From contig NZ_JAGGLR010000001.1 of NCBI RefSeq assembly GCF_017874715.1, positions 496,001-560,000 on the forward strand: a DNA stretch of 64,000 nucleotides, read 5' to 3'. This DNA comes from Streptomyces iranensis (GTDB taxonomy: Bacteria > Actinomycetota > Actinomycetes > Streptomycetales > Streptomycetaceae). Below, piece by piece: positions 26,668-34,277 of the stretch. Numbering within the stretch: position 1 is the stretch's first letter; the number at the start of each line of letters is the position of its first letter. Made by a program: the position numbers and the translations under genes. The notes beneath the pieces were generated by a model. It saw nothing but the letters and a program-made list of their open reading frames with translations, was not told the origin of the DNA and did not search any database.

Positions 26668-27930
26668 ATGACCGACGAGACAGGTACGGCTGCTCCCTCG
26701 CGCCGGGCGCTGATCGGCTGGGGCGGCGCCGGGCTCGCGCTCGGCGCCGCGGCCGCCGGGGGCGCGGCGGCCGCGCTCAGCGGCGACGCGGACGACACCC
26801 GGACGGTCGCCGACAGTGGCGCCGCGGTGCCCTTCCACGGGGCGCACCAGGCGGGGATCGCCACCGCGGTGCAGGACCGGCTGCACTTCGCGGCGTTCGA
26901 CGTCACCACCGACGACCGCGCCGAGCTGATCGCGCTGCTGAAGGAGTGGACGAAGGCGGCGGCCCGGATGACCCAGGGGCACGCGGTCGGCGGCGGCGCG
27001 GTGAGCGATCTGGCGGAGGCCCCGCCGGACGACACCGGCGAGGCACTGGGCCTCAAGGCATCCCGGCTCACCCTCACCATCGGCTTCGGGCCCACGCTGT
27101 TCGAGGACAAGAAGGGCAAGGACCGCTTCGGCATCGCCGACCGCCGCCCCGAGGCGCTGATCGACCTGCCCGCCTTCCCCGGCGACAACCTCGAACCGGC
27201 GCGCAGCGACGGCGATCTGTGTGTGCAGGCGTGCGCGGACGATCCGCAGGTGGCCGTGCACGCCATCCGCAACCTGGCCCGCATCGGCATGGGCAAGGTG
27301 GCCATCCGCTGGTCGCAGCTGGGCTTCGGCAAGACCTCCTCGACCACGCCGGACGCGCAGACCCCGCGCAACATGATGGGCTTCAAGGACGGCACCCGGA
27401 ACATCGCGGGCACCGACACCGCCGCCCTGGACAAGCATGTGTGGGTGAGCGGGAAGGCGGGACCGGCGTGGCTGGCCGGCGGTTCGTATCTGGTGGCGCG
27501 CCGCATCCGGATGCACATCGAGACCTGGGACCGCACCTCGCTCCAGGAGCAGGAGGACGTCTTCGGCCGGGACAAGGGCGAGGGCGCGCCACAGGGCAGG
27601 CAGCGCGAACACGACGAGCCCAACCTGAAGGCGATGCTGCCGGACGCGCATGTCCGGCTGGCGCATCCGGACTCCAACGGCGGGGCCCGGATCCTGCGCC
27701 GCGGCTACTCCTTCACCGATGGCACGGACGGTCTGGGGCGGCTGGACGCGGGGCTGTTCTTCCTCGCCTACCAGCACGACGTACGGGACGGGTTCGTGCC
27801 CGTACAGCGGCGGCTGGCGCGGACCGACGCGCTCAACGAGTACATCCAGCACGTGGGTTCGGCGCTCTTCGCGATCCCGCCGGGCGTCCGGGACGGGGAC
27901 GACTGGTGGGGCAGGGCGCTGTTCTCCTGA
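26668..27930 (+). CDS. efeB: Deferrochelatase/peroxidase EfeB (DyP type)
   Basis: A 420-residue heme peroxidase exported by the Tat route: the N-terminus has SRRALIGWGGAG followed by a long Ala/Gly-rich hydrophobic segment. The mature part is a dye-decolorising peroxidase with the GxxDG motif in MGFKDGTRNI and the distal/proximal region around DPQVAVHAIRNLARIG. EfeB oxidises Fe2+ and may free iron from heme, feeding EfeU. ATG at 26668 is preferred because AGGGGG precedes it; GTG at 26653, overlapping the efeO stop, is an alternative. Confidence 0.95.
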   Translation: MTDETGTAAPSRRALIGWGGAGLALGAAAAGGAAAALSGDADDTRTVADSGAAVPFHGAHQAGIATAVQDRLHFAAFDVTTDDRAELIALLKEWTKAAARMTQGHAVGGGAVSDLAEAPPDDTGEALGLKASRLTLTIGFGPTLFEDKKGKDRFGIADRRPEALIDLPAFPGDNLEPARSDGDLCVQACADDPQVAVHAIRNLARIGMGKVAIRWSQLGFGKTSSTTPDAQTPRNMMGFKDGTRNIAGTDTAALDKHVWVSGKAGPAWLAGGSYLVARRIRMHIETWDRTSLQEQEDVFGRDKGEGAPQGRQREHDEPNLKAMLPDAHVRLAHPDSNGGARILRRGYSFTDGTDGLGRLDAGLFFLAYQHDVRDGFVPVQRRLARTDALNEYIQHVGSALFAIPPGVRDGDDWWGRALFS

Positions 27931-27933
27931 CGA

Positions 27934-27998
27934 ACTGACGGACTGACGGACTGACGGACTCCTCCAGGAACCCTCGACCTCCTCCAGGAACCCTCGAC
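27934..27998. repeat. Nested tandem repeats between efeB and efeU
   Basis: Three 8-bp ACTGACGG units (27934-27957) are followed directly by two 20-bp units CTCCTCCAGGAACCCTCGAC (27959-27978 and 27979-27998). They fill almost all of the 84-base gap. Confidence 0.85.
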
Positions 27999-28014
27999 AA
28001 GGAAGGCGAACCCC

Positions 28015-28992
28015 GTGTTCGGCAATTACCTGATCGGTCTGCGCGAAGGGCTCGAAGCCAGCCTGGTGGTCTGCATCCTGGTCGCCTATCTGGTCAAGAC
28101 CGAGCGCCGGGAGGCGCTGCGCCCGGTGTGGCTCGGGATCGCCGCCGCGGTCGCCTTGAGCATGTCCTTCGGCGCGGCGCTGGAGTTCGGCTCGCAGGAG
28201 CTGACCTTCGAGGCGCAGGAGGCGCTGGGCGGTTCGCTGTCGATCGTGTCGGTGTCCCTGGTGACCTGGATGGTGTTCTGGATGCGGCGCACCGCCCGCC
28301 ATCTGCGGTCCGAACTGCACAGCAAGCTGGACGCGGCGCTCGCGATGGGCACCGGGGCGCTGGTGGCCACGGCCTTCCTCGCGGTCGGCCGGGAGGGCCT
28401 GGAGACCGCGCTGTTCGTGTGGACGGCGGTGCGGGCGAGCAATGACGGTACGACGGACCCGCTGATCGGCGTGGTCCTGGGGCTGCTCACCGCGGTGGTG
28501 CTGGGCTGGCTGTTCTACCGGGGCGCACTGCGGATCAACCTGGCGAAGTTCTTCACCTGGACGGGGGCGATGCTGGTCGTGGTGGCGGCGGGGGTGCTCG
28601 CGTACGGCTTCCATGACCTCCAGGAGGCCGACTGGCTGCCCGGACTGCACTCGCTGGCCTTCGACATCAGCTCCACCATCGCGCCGGACTCCTGGTACGG
28701 CACGGTGCTCAAGGGCGTCTTCAACTTCCAGCCGGACCCGACCTGGCTCCAGGTGTGGATGTGGGCGCTCTACCTGGTCCCCACGCTCGCGCTGTTCCTG
28801 CGCCCCGGTAGGGTGTCGCCGTCCACAGCAGCCCCCACGGATCGGGAGCCGGAGCCCCATGACACGCAGGTCGCCCCGTCGGCAGCTGGCAGTTCCGACC
28901 GCAGCGGTGGTACTGACGCTGGGGATGACGCTCACGGGGTGCATGACGGTGCACGGCGAGCGGGAGAACATTCCGTCGGTGGACAAGGCTGA
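28015..28992 (+). CDS. efeU: High-affinity iron permease EfeU (FTR1 family) with long tail
   Basis: A 325-residue inner-membrane iron permease with about seven helices. The two iron-binding REGLE motifs are seen as LREGLEASL (helix 1) and VGREGLETALF (helix 4). The start is GTG with AAGGAAGG upstream. The membrane part ends near residue 265 (LALFLRPGRV). The last 55 or so residues are hydrophilic and run 134 bases into the following lipoprotein gene in another frame. Most relatives stop soon after the last helix, so the tail may be an artefact of a lost stop. Together with efeO and efeB it completes the importer. Confidence 0.92.
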   Translation: MFGNYLIGLREGLEASLVVCILVAYLVKTERREALRPVWLGIAAAVALSMSFGAALEFGSQELTFEAQEALGGSLSIVSVSLVTWMVFWMRRTARHLRSELHSKLDAALAMGTGALVATAFLAVGREGLETALFVWTAVRASNDGTTDPLIGVVLGLLTAVVLGWLFYRGALRINLAKFFTWTGAMLVVVAAGVLAYGFHDLQEADWLPGLHSLAFDISSTIAPDSWYGTVLKGVFNFQPDPTWLQVWMWALYLVPTLALFLRPGRVSPSTAAPTDREPEPHDTQVAPSAAGSSDRSGGTDAGDDAHGVHDGARRAGEHSVGGQG

Positions 28993-29848
28993 GGCGCCCA
29001 AGGCGCTCGAGCGGTTCACCGACACGTACAACAAGGCGTACCGGGAGCTGGATCCGGCGCTGGCGAGCCAGGTGGAGACGGGCCCGCTGGAGGCCATCAC
29101 CACGGCCGACCTCAAGGCCCAGCACGCGAGCTCGCCCGACGGCAACCCCAAGTACCCGTCGCTGGAGCTGTCCGACGTCAACTACCGCATCCCCAAGCAG
29201 GTGGGCTGGCCGAAGTTCTTCGTCGCGGACACCGACAGCAACCGCGACGACAACCGCTGGCTGTTCGTCTTCACCCGCGGCGGTGCCGATGAGCCGTGGA
29301 AGGCCGCGTATCTGTCGATCCTCAGCCAGGACGAGGTGCCGGATTTCGCGACCGACAAGGACGGCTGGGCCAAGCCGGTCCGGGCCGCGGGGCCGGCCCC
29401 GAAGCTGGCCACCCGGCCGGACAAGCTGAGCGCGGAGTACGCCGACTACCTGATGACGGGCAAGGGCTCGGTCTTCGCCGACGGCCAGTCCACGTCGGGG
29501 CTGCGGGACACCCGGAAGAAGTACCTGCGCACGCCGAAGTTCTGGACCGAGTACATCGACAGTCCGGCACAGGGCGCGCAGGACACCCCGGTGGGGCTGC
29601 GCACCTCGGACGGCGGGGCGATCGTGTTCTTCACCTCGCACCACCGGCAGAAGCAGACCATGGCGAAGGGGTTCCGGCCCAACCCGGATCCGCAGATCAA
29701 GGCGCTGATGACGGGGGAGGCGAAGAGGGCGGTGACGCTGACCCGCATCGCGGAGTCGGCGGTACGGGTCCCCGCGAAGGACGCGGCGGACCCGAAGGTG
29801 GTCTTCCTGAACCGCCTGGAGGGCGTAACCGCGGCCAAGGGCGAATGA
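28859..29848 (+). CDS. Lipoprotein of unknown function downstream of efeU
   Basis: A 329-residue protein with a signal peptide (RRQLAVPTAAVVLTLGMTL) and lipobox LTGC near residue 26, so lipid-anchored outside the cell. The body is hydrophilic with mixed alpha/beta character (for example DNRWLFVFTRGGADEPWKAAYLS and GGAIVFFTSHHRQK), resembling ligand-binding folds of streptomycete lipoproteins, but no named family was recognised. ATG at 28859 follows GGGAG. Its first 134 bases overlap the efeU reading frame, so it is probably translated from the same message, and a link with iron uptake is plausible but unproven. Confidence 0.85.
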   Translation: MTRRSPRRQLAVPTAAVVLTLGMTLTGCMTVHGERENIPSVDKAEAPKALERFTDTYNKAYRELDPALASQVETGPLEAITTADLKAQHASSPDGNPKYPSLELSDVNYRIPKQVGWPKFFVADTDSNRDDNRWLFVFTRGGADEPWKAAYLSILSQDEVPDFATDKDGWAKPVRAAGPAPKLATRPDKLSAEYADYLMTGKGSVFADGQSTSGLRDTRKKYLRTPKFWTEYIDSPAQGAQDTPVGLRTSDGGAIVFFTSHHRQKQTMAKGFRPNPDPQIKALMTGEAKRAVTLTRIAESAVRVPAKDAADPKVVFLNRLEGVTAAKGE

Positions 29849-29858
29849 GCAGGGTTGT

Positions 29859-29902
29859 GGGCAATCGTCCCTTGGGCAATCGTCCCTTGGGCAATCGTCC
29901 CT
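29859..29902. repeat. 15-bp tandem repeat, three units
   Basis: GGGCAATCGTCCCTT is repeated at 29859, 29874 and 29889 with a period of 15, just after the lipoprotein stop. Confidence 0.9.
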
Positions 29903-29905
29903 CCC

Positions 29906-29925
29906 CCAGCTACCGCTGGGAGGTG
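29906..29925. repeat. Dispersed CCAGCTACCGCTGGGAGGTG motif, copy 2
   Basis: Matches the reverse complement of 16133-16152 in 19 of 20 positions. Followed by a GGGGG/CCCCT-rich hairpin region that may serve as a terminator between convergent genes. Confidence 0.7.
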
Positions 29926-30025
29926 TCCCCTGGCGAGGGGGTACCTCCCATGTCCTTAAGGCTATGGGGGAGGGTGGGCACAACCCACCCACCGGCCCGC
30001 ACCGGACCACGAAACGTAAAGCGCC

Positions 30026-30760
30026 CTACCGCCCCATGGGCCAAGCAGGAGCCTGATCCTGATCCGAGCCCGCGAAGCGGGCACACGCGTCCGTGAGCGA
30101 CTCCAGCAGCGTCAGCGGATCCGGCAGCGGCCGCTCCGGCCCGAGCACCCACCCCACACGCCCGTCCCCCGGCAATTGCGCGGGCGGCATCAGCACATAG
30201 CTCCCCCGGCAGTGCCACCGCAGCCCCGGATGCTCATCCATCGTCTCCGGATGGCAGTCCAGCTCACACGGCCACCACTCGTCCTCGTCGTCGGGCGTAC
30301 CCCGCGTGGCCGTGAAGAAGAGCATCCGGCCCTGCTGGAGATCGCCGCTGCTCGTGGCCACGGGACCGACCTCGACCTCGGCCGCCCCCAGCCGCTCCAG
30401 GGCCAGCCGCCCCGCGTCCGCGGGTACGTCGAGCACATCGTGGACGATGCCGGTGGCGGTGATGAAGTTGGCCTGCGGATCGGCGCGCAGCCACTGCGCG
30501 ACCTTGTCCGGGTCCGTCGTCGCCTGGGTCTGCCAGGCGAACGAGACGGGGTGGCGGGCCGGGGTGGGACAGCCGATGCGGTCACAGGAACAGCCGTAGC
30601 CGGAGGGGTACGCGGCCGGCGCGAGCGGGAATCCCGCCGCCGCGGCGGCCATGAGCAGATCCTCGCGGACGCCCCCGGCGCCCGCTCCCGTGCCCTGGTC
30701 GCCGCCCGCTCCGCTCCTCGGCCGACGCAGCCACTGGGAAAACCTGCCCATGCGTTCCAT
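30026..30760 (-). CDS. Primase-polymerase (bifunctional DNA primase/polymerase N-terminal)-like protein
   Basis: A 244-residue cytosolic protein. After a basic N-terminus (MGRFSQWLRRPRSG), AAGFPLAPAAYPSGYGCSCDRIGCPTPARHPVSFAW resembles the N-terminal part of primpol domains, with the zinc-like Cys cluster CSCDRIGC at about residues 58-65. WQTQATTDPDKVAQWLR and GIVHDVLDVPADAG follow, as in the prim-pol N-terminal family. It lacks a helicase partner, so it is probably a stand-alone regulatory or accessory protein. The ATG at 30760 has GAGG 6 bases upstream. It is convergent with the lipoprotein. Confidence 0.8.
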   Translation of the reverse strand: MERMGRFSQWLRRPRSGAGGDQGTGAGAGGVREDLLMAAAAAGFPLAPAAYPSGYGCSCDRIGCPTPARHPVSFAWQTQATTDPDKVAQWLRADPQANFITATGIVHDVLDVPADAGRLALERLGAAEVEVGPVATSSGDLQQGRMLFFTATRGTPDDEDEWWPCELDCHPETMDEHPGLRWHCRGSYVLMPPAQLPGDGRVGWVLGPERPLPDPLTLLESLTDACARFAGSDQDQAPAWPMGR

Positions 30761-30916
30761 CTACCGCCTCGCTTCACCGCCCGTACCGGCGGTACCGCCG
30801 GTACCCGATCAATGCTGCCACCATCCTGCTCCGGAAGTGGCCGGTGTCCGCATCCGGGGTGGGTGAGAGCACCCCGACCGGGTGCCGATATCAGGGCATA
30901 ACGGATGTCACGCCCC

Positions 30917-30922
30917 TAGCGT
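30917..30922 (+). promoter_or_regulatory. -10-like TAGCGT seven bases before the GDPD ATG
   Basis: TAGCGT, 7 bases before ATG 30930, with no ribosome site between. Leaderless arrangement. Confidence 0.4.
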
Positions 30923-30929
30923 TCCGTTT

Positions 30930-31838
30930 ATGATCAGCAGGCATTTTCTGACCGCCGTCGTGGTGCTCGGCCTGTCCATACCGGCGGCCGTCGCGGCCCA
31001 CCCCACCGCTCGTCCGTCCGTACGACGCCTCATACCCCCGGCCGCCGAAGCGGCGCGCCTCGGCCTTCAGCCCGCGCTCACCACGCCGTCGTCCCGAAAG
31101 CCCGCCGTCGTCTACACCGCGCACCGCGGCGGCGCCCTGGAGGTGCCCGAGAACAGCATGTCCGGGCTGGCAAGCGCCTTCAGCAGGCATGACGTCCAGG
31201 TCCTGGACTTCGACAGCCGCATACTCGATGACGGCACGCTCGTGGTGATGCACGACGCCACGCTGGACCGCACCACCGACCGGACCGGGCCCGTGCGGGC
31301 CATGACCACCGCCCAGTGGCGGGACGTCCGGCTGCGGCCCGACCCCTCCCTGCGCGGCACCTGGCGGCCCGAGCGGCCGCCGACCGTCGCCGAGGTGCTG
31401 GACCGGTTCGGCGGCCGGATCACCTTGATGGTCGAGGCCAAGGACCCGGAGAGCCTGCCGCGGCTGGCGAAGATGATCCGCGACCGGGGGCTGATCCACT
31501 CCGTCTACGTCAACAGCAACCGGCCCGAGGTGGCCCGCGAGGCCCACCGCAAGGGGCTGCTGACCCAGCTGTGGCGGTCCGCCCGGCAGATGCGCACCGA
31601 CACCCCGCGCGACTGGCGCGGCGTCGTCGATCTGCTGGACGTCGACTACCGGGCGGGCGACAAGGACGTACGGCGGGCCGTCGCCTCCGGGATACCGCGG
31701 GTATGGGCACACACCGTGGACACCCCGGCGCAGCGGGACCGGATGCTGCGGCTGGGCTGCGACGGCATCATCACGGACGCGCCGGGACGGCTGATCTCCA
31801 CGCCCGTACGGATGCCGCGGGCGTCCAGCGGTGGATGA
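30930..31838 (+). CDS. Secreted glycerophosphodiester phosphodiesterase
   Basis: A 302-residue exported enzyme that splits glycerophosphodiesters into glycerol-3-phosphate and an alcohol. The signal peptide is MISRHFLTAVVVLGLSIPAAVAA with cleavage near residue 23. The TIM-barrel domain starts at VVYTAHRGGALEVPENS, containing the catalytic HRG and the E of PENS. It continues with DFDSRILDDGTLVVMHDATLDRTTDRTG (second His and metal Asp) and LMVEAKD. The last strand has WAHTVDTPAQRDRMLRLGCDGIITDAP. ATG at 30930 was chosen over a longer frame at 30882 because it begins directly with the signal peptide. Confidence 0.94.
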   Translation: MISRHFLTAVVVLGLSIPAAVAAHPTARPSVRRLIPPAAEAARLGLQPALTTPSSRKPAVVYTAHRGGALEVPENSMSGLASAFSRHDVQVLDFDSRILDDGTLVVMHDATLDRTTDRTGPVRAMTTAQWRDVRLRPDPSLRGTWRPERPPTVAEVLDRFGGRITLMVEAKDPESLPRLAKMIRDRGLIHSVYVNSNRPEVAREAHRKGLLTQLWRSARQMRTDTPRDWRGVVDLLDVDYRAGDKDVRRAVASGIPRVWAHTVDTPAQRDRMLRLGCDGIITDAPGRLISTPVRMPRASSGG

Positions 31839-31881
31839 GGGCAGTCCACGGTGGGCGAGCGGACCGACCAGCGACGCCGAA

Positions 31882-32008
31882 CCGGGCGCAACCCCGGGCC
31901 GGGCGCAACCCCGAGCCGGGCGCAGCCCCGAGCCGGGCGCAGCCCCGAGCCGGGCGCGACCCTGGGCCCGGCGCAGCCCCGAGCCGGGCGCGACCCCGAG
32001 CCGGGCGG
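31882..32008. repeat. 17-bp tandem repeat, seven units
   Basis: Units of CCGGGCGCAGCCCCGAG (with small changes) start at 31882, 31899, 31916, 31933, 31950, 31967 and 31984, with a partial eighth at 32001. A period of 17 is not a multiple of three, so the array is not protein-coding. Confidence 0.95.
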
Positions 32009-32110
32009 CAAAGCGCCCGCCGCCGTTGCGGCGCCCGCCGACCCTGGGCGAAGCCGACCCTGAGGGCAGCCAACCCCGAGGGCAGCGGAACCCTGCGAGA
32101 CCCCCGGCCC

Positions 32111-32205
32111 AGGCCCAGGCGGCGACCCCGGCCCAAGCCCCAGTCCAGGCCCAGGCGGCGACCCCGGCCCAAGCCCCAGTCCAGGCCCAGGCCCAGGCGG
32201 CGGCC
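32111..32205. repeat. 36-bp direct repeat, two units plus partial
   Basis: The 36-bp unit beginning AGGCCCAGGCGGCGACCC is present at 32111-32146 and 32147-32182, identical as read, followed by a broken partial unit. No unique spacers lie between. Confidence 0.9.
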
Positions 32206-32241
32206 CCCGGCCCAGACGCCGAGACCACCCCCTCCCGCCGG

Positions 32242-32247
32242 TAGAAT
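32242..32247 (+). promoter_or_regulatory. -10-like TAGAAT seven bases before the Rsm22 ATG
   Basis: GGTAGAAT ends 7 bases before ATG 32255. A good -10 with leaderless geometry; the -35 side falls in the tandem repeats. Confidence 0.55.
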
Positions 32248-32254
32248 CCCCCGA

Positions 32255-33271
32255 ATGCACGCCCCCGACGCCGCCCCCACCGACGAGACGCCTCACACCG
32301 CGCTCGCCGGACTCCTCGACGGTCTGCCACCCCGACAGGCGGCCCAGGCGGTCGACCGGCTGATCGGCCACTACCGGGGGCGCACCCCGACCGACGCGCC
32401 CGTGCTGCGCGACCGCTCCGACGTCGCCGCGTACGCCGCGTACCGGATGCCCGCGACCTTCGAGGCCGTGCGCGCCGCCCTCGACGCCTTCCGCGCCCGT
32501 ACGCCCGACTGGGCCCCGGCCACGCACATCGACATCGGCGGCGGTACGGGCGCGGCCAGTTGGGCGGTGGCCGCCGCCTGGCCGCGGGCCGGGCACACCA
32601 CCACGGTCCTGGACTGGGCCGAGCCCGCGCTGGCCCTCGGCCGCGAACTGGCCCGGCAGTCGCCCAACGAGGCGCTGCGCACCGCCCGCTGGCAGCGCCG
32701 GGCCATCGGCGAGGGCCTCGCGCTGCCGGACGGGACCGACCTGGTCACCGTCAGCTATGTGCTGGGCGAACTGACCGAGGCCGACCGGCACGCCGTCGTG
32801 GCCGAGGCAGCGCGCGCGGCGCAGGCCGTGGTGCTGATCGAGCCGGGCACCCCGGACGGCTATCTGCGGATCCGCGAGGCCCGGGACCGGCTGCTGGCGG
32901 CCGGGCTGCGGATCGTCGCCCCCTGCCCGCACGGCGCGTCGTGTCCGATCGAGCCCGGCGCCGACTGGTGCCACTTCGCCACCCGGGTCCGCCGCTCCTC
33001 CCTCCACCGGCGGGTCAAGGGCGGTTCGCTGCCGTACGAGGACGAGAAGTTCAGCTATGTCGCGGCCGTACGGTTCGACGCGACACCCGCCGGGGCGCGG
33101 GTGGTGCGCCGCCCGCAGATCCGCAAGGGCCAGGTGCTGCTGGACCTGTGCGCGCCCGAGCAGGGGCTGGGGCGTACCACGGTGACCAAGCGTCAGGGGC
33201 CGCTGTACCGGGCCGCCCGCGATGTGTCCTGGGGCGATGTCTGGCCCCCCGAGGAGGACCCACCCCGCTAG
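32255..33271 (+). CDS. Rsm22-like SAM methyltransferase (small-ribosomal-subunit associated)
   Basis: A 338-residue cytosolic protein. HIDIGGGTGAASWAVAAAW at about residues 91-109 is the SAM-binding loop. Later, VSYVLGELTEADR and VLIEPGTPDGY are family-typical. Residues about 225-245 hold the cysteine-rich motif PCPHGASCPIEPGADWCHF, which in Rsm22-family proteins (bacterial and mitochondrial) binds a metal or Fe-S cluster. The family assists assembly of the small ribosomal subunit. The start is an ATG with a leaderless-type -10, after a repeat-rich gap. Its stop abuts an IS-end-like sequence. Confidence 0.9.
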   Translation: MHAPDAAPTDETPHTALAGLLDGLPPRQAAQAVDRLIGHYRGRTPTDAPVLRDRSDVAAYAAYRMPATFEAVRAALDAFRARTPDWAPATHIDIGGGTGAASWAVAAAWPRAGHTTTVLDWAEPALALGRELARQSPNEALRTARWQRRAIGEGLALPDGTDLVTVSYVLGELTEADRHAVVAEAARAAQAVVLIEPGTPDGYLRIREARDRLLAAGLRIVAPCPHGASCPIEPGADWCHFATRVRRSSLHRRVKGGSLPYEDEKFSYVAAVRFDATPAGARVVRRPQIRKGQVLLDLCAPEQGLGRTTVTKRQGPLYRAARDVSWGDVWPPEEDPPR

Positions 33272-33294
33272 GACGCGTATCGGGTCGTGATCAA
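33270..33294 (+). repeat. IS-end-like sequence, copy 1
   Basis: Aligns with 34278-34302 (the outer end of the broken transposon) at 21 of 25 positions, in the same orientation. The two copies bracket the leader peptide and kinase gene. Confidence 0.65.
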
Positions 33295-33491
33295 AATCGG
33301 CGGGTTCTGGTCCGACAGCAACCCATAAGTCACGCTCCGGCTGGAGACAGAGAAGCGCCTGCTTCCCCATGCCCAATGTGCTCCACAGTACGAACGCTGG
33401 TTCCGGTGCTGACAACCTCGCACAGAACCGATATCCGTCCCTCCCAGGGTCGGCTGCCGACTCCGCCGACGCCGTCGGCTAAGGTGGGGGC

Positions 33492-33530
33492 ATGTGCTGC
33501 TGCGCTCCCATGACTACGACCGCCGCTTAG
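33492..33530 (+). CDS. Poly-cysteine leader peptide
   Basis: A 12-codon reading frame encoding MCCCAPMTTTAA and a TAG stop. Three consecutive TGC codons follow the ATG. TAAGGT (33480-33485) lies 6 bases upstream and can be read either as a -10 of a leaderless message or as an AAGGTGGGGG ribosome site. The stop sits in the first of three hairpins (33520-33536, 33539-33559, 33567-33585). Poly-Cys tracts in short upstream frames are known from mycobacteria, where they sense charged tRNA-Cys by attenuation. By analogy this peptide may control the kinase gene 140 bases downstream. The link is inferred. Confidence 0.6.
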   Translation: MCCCAPMTTTAA

Positions 33531-33585
33531 CGGCGGTACCGCGGTTGCTGTAACCGCGGCCATTGCCTGCCCCCGCATGGGGCAG
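33520..33585 (+). promoter_or_regulatory. Three successive hairpins after the poly-Cys tract
   Basis: Stems are CCGCCGC/GCGGCGG around TTA (33520-33536), CCGCGGTT/AACCGCGG around GCTGT (33539-33559), and CTGCCCC/GGGGCAG around CGCAT (33567-33585). The first overlaps the leader stop codon. No T-run follows, so ribosome-dependent anti-termination or Rho access is as likely as classic attenuation. Confidence 0.6.
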
Positions 33586-33672
33586 CGCCAGGACGTACCG
33601 CCGGATCAGTGTCCTGCCGGCAGTCACTCATATTCCTGTGACGCCGGGTCATCCTGCCTGATCAGGGAAGTC

Positions 33673-34275
33673 ATGTCTCAGTCGCACCGTTTCGATTCAC
33701 AGCACCCGCATGCAGCCGGACCCGGCACTACGCAGCACCCGCGTGCCGCCACCCTGCTCCTGATGGTCGGGCTCCCCGGGGCCGGGAAAACCACCCGTGC
33801 CAAAGAGCTCGCCGCAACCCACCGGGCGCTGCGGCTGACACCAGATCACTGGATGATCCCGCTGTTCGGCGATTCGATGGCCGACGGCAAGCGCTGGGTG
33901 CTCGAAGGGCGGCTCATCTCGGTCGCCCTACAGGCGCTGCGGCTGGGGACCAGCGTCGTACTCGACTACGGGCTCTGGAGCCGCGATGAACGGTCGGCAC
34001 TGCGCTGGCTTGCCCGGTCGGTCGGGGCATCATGCCAGGTGGTCTACCTGCCCGTGGACAAGGACGTCCAGCTCGCCCGCATCGCGCACCGCCAGGAAAC
34101 AACACCGCATCAGACGTTCCCGATGAGCGAGGCCGACCTGGATGCCTGGCGGGAGCAGTTCCAGGTGCCTGATGCCGCCGAACTCGACGGCGGCGAGATC
34201 CCCACCCCACCGGCGGGCTGGCCGAGCTGGCGGGAGTGGGCAGTAGACAAATGGCCCTCGTGCACCGACAGCTAG
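33673..34275 (+). CDS. P-loop kinase/ATPase of the zeta-toxin-like predicted-kinase group
   Basis: A 200-residue cytosolic protein. The Walker A loop GLPGAGKTTRAKELA is at about residues 35-49, followed by LTPDHWMIPLFGD and VVLDYGLWSRDERSALRWLA, typical of the predicted-kinase (COG0645-like) group related to zeta toxins and chloramphenicol phosphotransferase. The substrate is unknown. AGGGAAG precedes the ATG, inside the palindrome CCTGATCAGG, which might hide the ribosome site. The gene is less GC-biased than its neighbours and sits between IS-end-like repeats, so it is likely acquired. It is preceded by the poly-Cys leader. Confidence 0.8.
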   Translation: MSQSHRFDSQHPHAAGPGTTQHPRAATLLLMVGLPGAGKTTRAKELAATHRALRLTPDHWMIPLFGDSMADGKRWVLEGRLISVALQALRLGTSVVLDYGLWSRDERSALRWLARSVGASCQVVYLPVDKDVQLARIAHRQETTPHQTFPMSEADLDAWREQFQVPDAAELDGGEIPTPPAGWPSWREWAVDKWPSCTDS

Positions 34276-34277
34276 CC

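Larger units (their letters stand above)
31839..32254. other. Repeat-rich gap between the GDPD and Rsm22-like genes
   Basis: No real gene. It contains the 17-bp and 36-bp arrays described separately. Codon-like frames across it are by-products of the repeats. Confidence 0.8.
33272..33672. other. Leader region of the P-loop kinase gene
   Basis: About 400 bases without a large gene. It holds the IS-end-like sequence, the palindrome GCCGAC-GCC-GTCGGC (33465-33479), the poly-Cys leader peptide and three hairpins. Composition is less GC-rich than the neighbours. Confidence 0.65.

Noticed and set aside
32111..32205. The 36-bp direct repeat as a CRISPR array
   Set aside because: Units are adjacent with no unique spacers, only two complete copies exist, and there are no cas genes.
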